From an uncultured Eubacterium sp. (GTDB lineage: Bacteria > Bacillota > Clostridia > Lachnospirales > Lachnospiraceae): 9,611 bases of DNA. The DNA is taken from the NCBI GenBank assembly GCA_910579145.1, contig CAJTTQ010000089.1, forward strand, positions 658 through 10,268, read 5' to 3'. The position numbers and the translations under genes are program-made. The notes beneath the pieces are model-generated. The model saw only the letters and a list, made by a program, of their open reading frames with translations, was not told where the DNA came from and ran no database searches. The stretch's first letter is position 1. Each line of letters opens with the position of its first letter. Shown in pieces: positions 1-5,877 of this stretch.

Positions 1-42
1 CGAACCTACCAGACAACTTATGCCCATTTATATCTCGCACCA
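1..42 (-). promoter_or_regulatory. Start of the putative CRISPR leader downstream of cas2
   Basis: Immediately after the cas2 stop codon the minus strand reads TGGTGCGAGATATAAATGGG and ends at the window edge with GGTTCG. In type I-C loci, as I recall them, the leader starts directly after cas2 with TGGTGCGAA and contains a second arm ending in TTCGCACC, so the edge sequence would be the first half of that arm. No repeat or spacer is present in the window. The array would therefore lie to the left of base 1. The identification rests on position and on remembered leader style, not on a comparison. Confidence 0.5.
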
Positions 43-339
43 CTATACGATCCATGTACCCTCCGCTTCATAAGTTGCTTTCGAACCAAAATGCTCCACC
101 TTTGCCTGGTACTTATTTCCCAAATTATAAAACCGCAGGCTATCCTCCTCCGGGTTGATCATCGACAACAGCTTATCTTTCACGATCAACAACTGAGAAG
201 AATCCAATACACACTCAAACACTGAGTTCTGCACCCTCTGTCCATAATTCACACACTCTTTGGCAACCTTTCTTAACCGCTTCCGTCCTGCCGCATCCTG
301 AGTCGAAACATCATATGTGATCAAAACTAATATAATCAT
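43..339 (-). CDS. cas2: CRISPR-associated endonuclease Cas2, type I-C
   Basis: Small ferredoxin-fold protein that bridges two Cas1 dimers in the spacer integration complex. The product is 98 residues, normal for the family. The N-terminus has the Cas2 signature: a hydrophobic first strand followed by TYDVST, whose Asp is the conserved metal-site residue. This is followed by RKRLRKVAKECVNYGQRVQNSVFEC, typical of Cas2 of I-C systems (key residues R, Y, G, Q, V, F). A GTG at 342 directly abuts the cas1 stop and could add one residue. I prefer the ATG at 339 because GGAAG in the last cas1 codons then sits 6 bases upstream. It is the last gene of the operon, translationally coupled to cas1, and the CRISPR leader appears to begin right after its TAG stop. 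Confidence 0.95.
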   Translation of the reverse strand: MIILVLITYDVSTQDAAGRKRLRKVAKECVNYGQRVQNSVFECVLDSSQLLIVKDKLLSMINPEEDSLRFYNLGNKYQAKVEHFGSKATYEAEGTWIV

Positions 340-342
340 CAC

Positions 343-1374
343 CTACTTCCATAAAAAGGGAGGATATTCGTCCAGATCACCACGAATTGTCCGTGCCAGC
401 AAAAGCGCCTGAATATAAGGAACCAGACCCCACTCCATCTTTTCTTTCAGAAATGGATGCGTGATCGTCTCCTTCTTGTGCCTCTGCCAGGAATTGAAAA
501 AGACCTTTCTCCCTTCATCATTCAAAAAGACCGCATGATCCTGCTGAACATCAAAATGGGATGCGCGAAGCGCTTTCGTATTGATCAATGTCAATATAAA
601 ACGATCCGCCAGGATCGGACGCATTTCCTCCATCAGATCTAGCGCCAGCGACATTCTGCCCGGCCTGTCCCTGTGCATAAATCCAACAAATGGATCCAGT
701 CCGACGCTATACAAGGCATTCGTGCATTCTCCCGCCAAAATGGTATAGGCAAATGACAGGACGGCATTCACACGATCTAACGGCGGCCTCCGGTTTCTTG
801 ACGCAAATGAAAAATCCTCTTTTTGATTCAGGATCAAGTGGTTAAACACAGAAAAATATTGTTCTGCCGCCTTCCCCTCCACACCACGCAATTCAGCAAG
901 GTCAGAAACCGCCTCCACTTTCTGCATGGAATCGTATAGGACGCCTGAAATCTGTCTGAGCTTCTCTTCGTCAACACGGTATGAATGATCGCGCAGCGTC
1001 CGCTCCACACTCCATCGGCTATTAAAAACCTTTCCTAAAATCATATTTCTGGCATAAGAAATACTTCTATCCACATGATCGGAAATACGATACTGTTCTT
1101 TCCTCAAAATCACGTTACCATATTCCCTGCCGACCGTTCTGGCCAGGAACTTTCCCCTGGGAGAGAAGAAACTCATTCCGATCTTTCTGTCCGCACAGGT
1201 GCCCATAAGAGCCGGCGTGGCCCCTTTATAAGTAAAACACACGATATTCTCCAGCGTATGCAGCGGAAATCTGGCCAGCTTCTTTTCTCCATCCAGTATG
1301 ACTACATTTTCTCCATCCAATGTCAAATAACAGCTTTCTGTCATCACATATAATGTATTTAATAATTTCCTCAT
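343..1374 (-). CDS. cas1: CRISPR-associated endonuclease Cas1, type I-C
   Basis: Integrase of the spacer acquisition complex; it joins prespacer 3' ends to the leader-proximal repeat. The product is 343 residues, the usual length for I-C Cas1. It has an N-terminal beta domain (about 1-95) starting RKLLNTLYV, then the helical catalytic domain. The metal-binding residues are visible: Glu166 in GVEG, His234 in GFMHRDRPGR, and the acidic cluster in DLMEEMRP (Asp246, Glu249, Glu250). These fit the canonical Cas1 E/H/D(E) site, so the gene looks functional. The ATG at 1374 is preceded by TAGGAGG at about the ideal distance. That Shine-Dalgarno sequence overlaps the cas4 stop, with 9 bases between the two genes. 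The neighbours cas4 and cas2 complete the adaptation module. Confidence 0.97.
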   Translation of the reverse strand: MRKLLNTLYVMTESCYLTLDGENVVILDGEKKLARFPLHTLENIVCFTYKGATPALMGTCADRKIGMSFFSPRGKFLARTVGREYGNVILRKEQYRISDHVDRSISYARNMILGKVFNSRWSVERTLRDHSYRVDEEKLRQISGVLYDSMQKVEAVSDLAELRGVEGKAAEQYFSVFNHLILNQKEDFSFASRNRRPPLDRVNAVLSFAYTILAGECTNALYSVGLDPFVGFMHRDRPGRMSLALDLMEEMRPILADRFILTLINTKALRASHFDVQQDHAVFLNDEGRKVFFNSWQRHKKETITHPFLKEKMEWGLVPYIQALLLARTIRGDLDEYPPFLWK

Positions 1375-1383
1375 CCGATCCTC

Positions 1384-2061
1384 CTATATGTCCTCAAAAA
1401 GCGATTCAACACGATGGATATTTTGTTTGATATAGGTTCCAACGTCTACGTTCTTTTGCAGCTTAGGCAGACATAAATGTTCCAGTGAACACGCCTTACA
1501 ACGCTTAGAAGTCTTTACGCTGGGAGTATGTCCTCTCCGAAACATTTCGTGCATTTTTCTGGCAGTTTCCAATGTCTGGCTGCGAAGTTCTTCCGTGAAC
1601 TCCACTCTGCTCCTTCTTCTATTTTCACCATAATACAAAAATCCTTCCGCGATGCTTGTCTGGAACATTTCTTCCAAACAAACTGCCTGTGCGCAAAGCT
1701 GTAGTTCATCGGCGTTATTTTCTTTGGGCGTACCGTTTTTATACTCAATCGGAACCGGATTCCATTTTCCCGCATAGCCAAATAGGTCAATGCCTTCCTC
1801 ACTGCGGTGAAATTCAACGACATCACACTGTCCGCTTACTCCTAGCACATGGGAGGCAATACGCATCCCTCTGACGATCAGCAGATCTCCCCGTTTTTCA
1901 AACGACCCTTCCTCATGTGCCTTTTTGTGCATGAGCTCACCTGCCGTTGTCCGGTAATTTTCCGCCCACTGCTGCTCGATATGTATGAGCGCCCATTGCC
2001 GATTACAAAACGCAAAATGCTGGATGCCGGACAGCATCAGGTAGTCCTCTTCCGCGTACAT
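1384..2061 (-). CDS. cas4: CRISPR-associated Cas4 nuclease, type I-C
   Basis: Iron-sulfur PD-(D/E)XK nuclease that trims prespacers and helps select PAM-containing, correctly oriented spacers together with Cas1-Cas2. The product is 225 residues. Four cysteines expected to hold the 4Fe-4S cluster are present: Cys19 in FCNRQW, and Cys188, Cys191 and Cys197 in RCKACSLEHLC. The nuclease core is also visible: His45 in GELMHKKAHE, Asp80 in GQCDVVEF, and Glu106-x-Lys108 in PIEYKNG, followed by a Gln-rich helix starting near Gln121. The ATG lies one base after the cas7c stop, with AGAAGGA about 8 bases upstream. Nothing suggests damage. Its place between cas7c and cas1 is the standard I-C order. Confidence 0.96.
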   Translation of the reverse strand: MYAEEDYLMLSGIQHFAFCNRQWALIHIEQQWAENYRTTAGELMHKKAHEEGSFEKRGDLLIVRGMRIASHVLGVSGQCDVVEFHRSEEGIDLFGYAGKWNPVPIEYKNGTPKENNADELQLCAQAVCLEEMFQTSIAEGFLYYGENRRRSRVEFTEELRSQTLETARKMHEMFRRGHTPSVKTSKRCKACSLEHLCLPKLQKNVDVGTYIKQNIHRVESLFEDI

Positions 2062-2062
2062 A

Positions 2063-2905
2063 CTAAATTCCTTCTATTTCTTCTAATACCAGATCAGGTA
2101 ACGAGTCCACGACGACTTCATAATCCTCAAACCGCTTTGGATCATCCACCTTCGCGGTCACTTTCACAAGTCGGTGTACTTTGGCCGAAGAATACTGTCC
2201 CATCGGGCAATTATGCTTCCACCAGTATACCTTACATACTTCCATGCTTCCATCTGGTCTTGCCGAGGAACTATCGTTCACGAACAACGTCCGCAACGCC
2301 TCTTTGATCTTTTCTGCATCTTCATCACTAAATCCCGTTTTCTCAGCCAGCTGGTGATTGATACTACCCTTTATGATGTACATCGCCGAGTGCACTTTGT
2401 GTTTCATTCCCATTGTATCTGACGATTTTTTATCTTTTGTCTCGCTATTCACGCTTTTCGTGATCTGCATGCTGTCCACGGAAACAGGAAGCACACTGAA
2501 TGCGGAATGTACCGAAACGGGTCCCCGGACGCCGACCGAAACGTTTCCGTCTTTGAATGCGAATACCTGTCCAAAACTGCGCACATCGATCCATGTCTTA
2601 CAGGCTGCTTCGGCGTATTGTTCTTTGTTTTTATCCTTCTGCGCTTTCTGCATTTCCTCATTATTTTTCGCCCTGTCCGCAAGACTTTTGCAGCCATCAT
2701 CCGCGCGTTCATCGCTCTGCACGAAAATATTCTCCCCCATATCCTGCAGCCGGTTCCGGATCTTCCGCTTGATACACACATCGGAAATCTCCCCGTAACC
2801 ATCATATGTTTCACGGGGTCTGTTTCCATTCAGCGGATCCCCGTTCGGATTTGCGTCCTGCACCATTACTAAAACCTCAAAATCAATCTTATTTTTAAAA
2901 TTCAT
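2063..2905 (-). CDS. cas7c: Type I-C Cascade backbone protein Cas7c (Csd2)
   Basis: RNA-binding backbone subunit of the I-C effector, present in several copies along the crRNA spacer. The product is 280 residues. Family marks include the first RAMP strand FEVLVMVQDANPNGDP (Asn19 to Pro24), DVCIKRKIRN near residue 43, the ITKSVN segment, the MGMKHKVHSAMY region, and LFVNDSSSARPDG toward the C-terminus, equivalent to the usual DRSAARG-like block. A GTG at 2914 overlapping the cas8c stop would add three residues. The ATG at 2905 is preferred because AAAGGAG, contained in the last cas8c codons, is 8 bases upstream of it. Unlike cas3, cas5c and cas8c it uses ATG, which may match its need for higher copy number. 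Confidence 0.95.
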   Translation of the reverse strand: MNFKNKIDFEVLVMVQDANPNGDPLNGNRPRETYDGYGEISDVCIKRKIRNRLQDMGENIFVQSDERADDGCKSLADRAKNNEEMQKAQKDKNKEQYAEAACKTWIDVRSFGQVFAFKDGNVSVGVRGPVSVHSAFSVLPVSVDSMQITKSVNSETKDKKSSDTMGMKHKVHSAMYIIKGSINHQLAEKTGFSDEDAEKIKEALRTLFVNDSSSARPDGSMEVCKVYWWKHNCPMGQYSSAKVHRLVKVTAKVDDPKRFEDYEVVVDSLPDLVLEEIEGI

Positions 2906-2910
2906 AGCGT

Positions 2911-3300
2911 TCACTCCTTTTCTGTACTGTCTTCCTTTTTATAAAATGCCTGTTTCATGTACTCCATCTGCTTATAATATCCTGGCAGATACATCTCGGA
3001 CAGCGGTTTATTATCAAAACCGTTTACGGAAAGATGTGACATAATCTCTTCCGTCCACTGCTCAAACTTCTTTAATTTAAAATCAGATAATTTCTTTTCA
3101 TACGGAATCAAATTCTGTTTAATGGTTTTAAATGTTCTCGAAGGCCTGCTGCTAAAAGCATTCCAGTAGCGTTTCACATTTGTGGTACGACTCTCATCCT
3201 GTCTGAACATAGCCTGCTGCTCCATATAGTCATAAACGGCTAACAGTCTCCCAAATAAAACACTTCGATCCTCCACATTGTCCTCTAAAAAGCGATCCAT
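2911..3300 (-). CDS. cas11c: Nested small subunit Cas11c, internal in-frame start in cas8c
   Basis: In type I-C systems the small subunit Cas11 is known to be translated from an internal start of cas8c and sits along the belly of the effector. Here a GGGAGGT sequence at 3313-3307 lies 6 to 7 bases before an in-frame ATG at 3300 (Met509 of Cas8c). That is a better ribosome binding site than those of several annotated genes in this window. The product would be 129 residues starting MDRFLEDNVEDRSVLFGRLL and ending at the cas8c stop, close to the roughly 120 residues reported for other I-C Cas11 proteins. The sequence is helix-rich and basic (many Lys and Arg between residues 40 and 80), as expected of a small subunit. 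The site was read directly from the sequence; translation itself is inferred. Confidence 0.8.
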   Translation of the reverse strand: MDRFLEDNVEDRSVLFGRLLAVYDYMEQQAMFRQDESRTTNVKRYWNAFSSRPSRTFKTIKQNLIPYEKKLSDFKLKKFEQWTEEIMSHLSVNGFDNKPLSEMYLPGYYKQMEYMKQAFYKKEDSTEKE

Positions 3301-4824
3301 CGTTCTACCTCCCTTCTCGTAATTAAATCGTATCATGGCACATACGACGCACAATACATCGTTATACCACACGAAATCATTCATTGTCTGCGGCATAGAG
3401 GCTCTTGTCGCGGCCGCCCGGATCAGATCCTTCGGAATCTCCGCCCTCTTTCCGGTAATACACGGGAGCAGACGATTCGTGACCGTGCGGATCAATTTTC
3501 CATCGGCCTCCAGCCAGTTTGACCTCTGCACGCCAAACGCGGCGAGCGCCATATCCCGCGGCGCCGGCGAACACTCGCATGAAATTCCTTTTTTCTCACC
3601 GCTCATCTCTTCCACCTTGATGTAACGATTCCATTTACAATGTTCCTGCCAATTTAACAACGCATCCATATATTGTTTCGCGCCCATTTCATCATAATAA
3701 GCAATAGAAAGCCGCCCGGTCGTCGCCGCGTCCAGGGCGATCACCGCAATCTTATCGTCCACTTTGATCTTAGCGGCATACCCTCTGACCGCATGATTAA
3801 ACTGTTCAGCAAAATATTTGCCGGTATCCTTTTGATTCGTACCGGCTGCCCCCATCACATCTATCGCGTCAAAATCAAATTCATCTATGTCCTCGTAAGC
3901 ATGAACCGAATCTTTCATCATGTCTGGAACCGGCATATCACGATTGGTCATCCAGCATACGACCGCTGAGCCATCCCGTGTATATCCCTGTTTCTGTATC
4001 AGCCATTTCAGCGCGTTATGAGCCTTTTGTGACACGACGTACCCGACGGAAACTGCCTGTTCCTTCGAGACAAACCTGCCCCGGTAGGTAAAACCTGATT
4101 CGTCATTACCTGAAATCAACTTTGCCTTATCCCCGCTGTTTCGTATTTTGGAAGGGTGCTTCTCCGAGCAGGCTTTCTCCTTCCCTGAAACATAGCAGAG
4201 CTCGGTCCCGCCCATCTTTTTCTGATAATACGTGTCATACCGCTCATACAATTCCCTGTTCTGCCACACATATGGCACATCATTTCCATGGATGATAAAC
4301 CTTACGTTTGCTCCGGTCTGTCCGGAACCCTGCAATTTAATCTGATCCGTAAGCACACCGCTCTCATTCAGGACTAATACTTGATCTTCGATAAGATCGT
4401 GTATCAGGGATCTTTTTTCAAGATATTTCTTTATGGATCGCACGACTGGATGCACATACTCGGAGCGAGTCCAGTCATCCAGCTGTTCCATATACGCTTC
4501 GTAACAGCCTTCTTTCTTCTTGTCACCGGTATAAGCCGCAAAATCGCCAGCCAGATAACACAGTTTATCGCACAACGGGTGTGGAAGAATACCATTACCT
4601 CTAGCCGCAGAATCCTCCGTCACAGGGATGATCGTAACGATGTCCGCCCCCTTTTCCAGCTTTTTTGCACTTATAAAATTCCCATCCTCATCAATCGTTA
4701 CTTCGATCTGCGCATTAAACGTGGAATGGGAAATCGGAAGCAATACGGGCTGGTCATTTTTGATCACTCCTGCCAGTTCAGAATGAACATCGTATGTATC
4801 AGCTAACGTCTTCAACCACGCCAA
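2911..4824 (-). CDS. cas8c: Type I-C Cascade large subunit Cas8c (Csd1)
   Basis: Large subunit of the I-C effector; in characterised systems it recognises the PAM and contacts the non-target strand. From the chosen TTG the product is 637 residues, normal for Csd1. The N-terminus LKTLADTYDVHSEL followed by PVLLPISH and NAQIEVTID is the characteristic Csd1 opening. The frame is open further upstream to 4953, but those bases lie inside cas5c and give no family sequence. The TTG at 4824-4822 has GGAGGT 7 bases upstream and puts the family N-terminus at residue 2. The gene overlaps the end of cas5c by 26 bases and its TGA is 5 bases before the cas7c ATG. Its 3' fifth carries a second in-frame start for Cas11c. 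Confidence 0.93.
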   Translation of the reverse strand: MAWLKTLADTYDVHSELAGVIKNDQPVLLPISHSTFNAQIEVTIDEDGNFISAKKLEKGADIVTIIPVTEDSAARGNGILPHPLCDKLCYLAGDFAAYTGDKKKEGCYEAYMEQLDDWTRSEYVHPVVRSIKKYLEKRSLIHDLIEDQVLVLNESGVLTDQIKLQGSGQTGANVRFIIHGNDVPYVWQNRELYERYDTYYQKKMGGTELCYVSGKEKACSEKHPSKIRNSGDKAKLISGNDESGFTYRGRFVSKEQAVSVGYVVSQKAHNALKWLIQKQGYTRDGSAVVCWMTNRDMPVPDMMKDSVHAYEDIDEFDFDAIDVMGAAGTNQKDTGKYFAEQFNHAVRGYAAKIKVDDKIAVIALDAATTGRLSIAYYDEMGAKQYMDALLNWQEHCKWNRYIKVEEMSGEKKGISCECSPAPRDMALAAFGVQRSNWLEADGKLIRTVTNRLLPCITGKRAEIPKDLIRAAATRASMPQTMNDFVWYNDVLCVVCAMIRFNYEKGGRTMDRFLEDNVEDRSVLFGRLLAVYDYMEQQAMFRQDESRTTNVKRYWNAFSSRPSRTFKTIKQNLIPYEKKLSDFKLKKFEQWTEEIMSHLSVNGFDNKPLSEMYLPGYYKQMEYMKQAFYKKEDSTEKE

Positions 4825-5545
4825 AAGCGTCACCTCCCTCAAACTCTCCTGCCCCGGAAAAGTTCTCGCCAAATACAAAGCTCTTTTGCTTGTCCTCGCG
4901 AAGAACGCGTCTGATCTCACATTCTTCCGGACGCGGAAAATGAATGACACCATTTACCATTTGCGCGTTCCACAGGCGAACCGTCAGTTTCCCCTTCTCG
5001 CTCTCCCGTACCGCTTCGTCAGGATAAGTAATACCATGCACCATGATTCCAAAGGAAAGGCTTGTACGATCATACGCCCCCTCCCCTTCGTCAATTGGAC
5101 AGGGTTCTACGTACCCCTGGCACTCCCTCGCGCCTAAAAAGATATCTCTTCTTCCTCCCCGCTCAAGCATTCTCTTCGCGATATCATAATGCTTGTTCTC
5201 ATTCCTGTCCTGAGCCAAATCTTTCCGGTTTTCGTTCCACTCAAAATGTGCCTTGACACGGTACTCCACATCCCGCAGGTACGTATAAAAAGCCAGATCA
5301 TTACCGCCGCCGTATTTGATCGGCCGGATCCCTTTGGATTCCGTCTGGATCGGCTTCATGATACGGCACTCATCGATCACCCAGGTAAACGTCGGTTTCC
5401 AGTAAATCGATTCCGTTATTCCCTTTAGTGCCTGGTAGGTTGGTAGCTGGTAACTGAACTTTTCGCCGCCTGTTTTTGACAGAGGATCCGTAAACAACGC
5501 GTATCTGCCAAACACACTGTACTCAATGATATTCGGTTTGTCCAA
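4799..5545 (-). CDS. cas5c: Type I-C Cas5c (Cas5d), crRNA-processing endonuclease
   Basis: In I-C systems, which lack Cas6, Cas5c cleaves the CRISPR repeat to mature crRNAs and then caps the 5' handle in the effector. The product is 248 residues. It shows the N-terminal RAMP strand IIEYSVFGRYALFTDPLSKTGGEKFSY (key residues Y9, G13, F18, K24, Y32) and the conserved LPTYQALKGITESIYWKPTF block. By analogy with characterised Cas5c/Cas5d proteins, Tyr48 and the Lys118-His119 pair in NENKHYDIAKRML would be the cleavage residues, and all are present. The start is TTG with GGAGG 7 bases upstream; no ATG is nearby. It is the first gene of the operon running to cas2, about 48 bases after a predicted transcription start, and overlaps cas8c. 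Confidence 0.95.
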   Translation of the reverse strand: MDKPNIIEYSVFGRYALFTDPLSKTGGEKFSYQLPTYQALKGITESIYWKPTFTWVIDECRIMKPIQTESKGIRPIKYGGGNDLAFYTYLRDVEYRVKAHFEWNENRKDLAQDRNENKHYDIAKRMLERGGRRDIFLGARECQGYVEPCPIDEGEGAYDRTSLSFGIMVHGITYPDEAVRESEKGKLTVRLWNAQMVNGVIHFPRPEECEIRRVLREDKQKSFVFGENFSGAGEFEGGDAFGVVEDVS

Positions 5546-5570
5546 TCTTCTTCCTCCTCTCTTGTCGAAC

Positions 5571-5596
5571 TATAATTTCCAAATTTTGGTTATATG
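5571..5596. repeat. Imperfect inverted repeat at the cas5c transcription start
   Basis: CCAAA-T-TTTGG at 5579-5589 is a perfect 5-base inverted repeat. It is flanked by TATAA on the left and TTATA on the right, which can pair further if three left-side bases bulge. It lies a few bases downstream of the cas5c -10 box, where the transcript would start, so a repressor-operator role is possible. The region is AT-rich and such palindromes can occur by chance. Confidence 0.3.
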
Positions 5597-5599
5597 TTT

Positions 5600-5628
5600 A
5601 TTATACTACAAAAAACGACAGCAATCCA
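5600..5628 (-). promoter_or_regulatory. Predicted promoter of the cas5c-cas8c-cas7c-cas4-cas1-cas2 operon
   Basis: A perfect -10 box TATAAT lies at 5605-5600 on the minus strand. With a 17-base spacer the -35 box is TGGATT (5628-5623), a weak match (three of six). A start near 5593 would give an untranslated leader of about 48 bases before the cas5c TTG, with the GGAGG site well inside it. The rest of the operon has no gap large enough for another promoter. The poor -35 suggests that an activator may be needed. Confidence 0.55.
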
Positions 5629-5665
5629 GTAAAAAGCTAATTTTTCTCTTATATATTTGCTTTTC

Positions 5666-5691
5666 TACAAGGATGCGGTTTACAAGAATGC
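5666..5691. repeat. Pair of 11-base direct repeats, period 15
   Basis: TACAAGGATGC (5666-5676) and TACAAGAATGC (5681-5691) are identical except for one base and are separated by GGTT. They lie about 40-65 bases upstream of the cas5c -35 box and about 25 bases upstream of the -35 box of the plus-strand small RNA. A binding site for a regulator acting on either divergent promoter is one reading. No protein-coding reason for the repeat is visible. Confidence 0.5.
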
Positions 5692-5714
5692 CTGTCATAC
5701 TTAAAAAGAGCCAC

Positions 5715-5743
5715 TTGCAAAACAAACAGCTCTAGTGTATAAT
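5715..5743 (+). promoter_or_regulatory. Strong sigma-A-type promoter of a plus-strand small RNA
   Basis: TTGCAA (5715-5720) and a perfect TATAAT (5738-5743) are separated by exactly 17 bases, making this the best-looking promoter in the window. It points away from cas5c and toward the end of cas3. Transcription should start near 5750. No plausible plus-strand protein gene follows, only a compact structured stretch ending in a terminator at about 5849. Confidence 0.65.
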
Positions 5744-5749
5744 TTACTT

Positions 5750-5850
5750 AGAAGTAATCGGAATTGGTTCTCCGATTGCCCTCAGTAGTAAAAATGACAA
5801 AGAATAAGCATCCTACTCTTTGGACTGGTAAGGATGCTTATTTCTTTTTA
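5750..5850 (+). ncRNA. Putative small RNA of about 100 nt in the cas3-cas5c gap; possible type I toxin-antitoxin remnant
   Basis: A complete small transcription unit lies between cas5c and cas3, on the strand opposite to all cas genes. It has a strong promoter ending at 5743. A 5' hairpin follows, with stem AATCGGA (5756-5762) pairing with TCCGATT (5771-5777). A single-stranded stretch comes next, then a 12-base-pair terminator hairpin and T tract. One plus-strand frame reads LEVIGIGSPIALSSKNDKE with a TAA that forms part of the terminator stem. That layout, with a short hydrophobic peptide ending in Lys-rich residues and the stop inside the stem, resembles the ends of holin-like type I toxin genes of Bacillota as I remember them. 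There is no start codon or ribosome binding site in that frame, and it is closed upstream by TAG, so it would be a decayed toxin or an RNA whose function is not coding. A role in controlling cas expression is possible but not shown. Confidence 0.5.
5803..5849 (+). terminator. Rho-independent terminator, probably acting in both directions
   Basis: AATAAGCATCCT (5803-5814) pairs perfectly with AGGATGCTTATT (5831-5842) over 12 base pairs around a 16-base loop. On the plus strand it is followed by a T-rich tract (TTTCTTTTT at 5841-5849) and would end the small RNA. On the minus strand it lies about 35 bases after the cas3 stop and is followed by a weaker tract (CTTTGTCATTTTT), so it may also end the cas3 transcript. 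This separates cas3 from the cas5c operon. Confidence 0.8.
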
Positions 5851-5877
5851 TGGATGTCTATGTATGACGACTACGAC

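Noticed and set aside
4825..4953. Upstream extension of cas8c giving 680 residues
   Set aside because: These bases code for the end of cas5c; the extension has no family sequence, and the TTG at 4824 has a proper ribosome binding site.
5750..5850. Classical CreA-type antitoxin RNA
   Set aside because: No segment resembling a I-C CRISPR repeat (GTCGC start or ATTGAAA end) is visible in the small RNA, so only the more general possibilities are kept.
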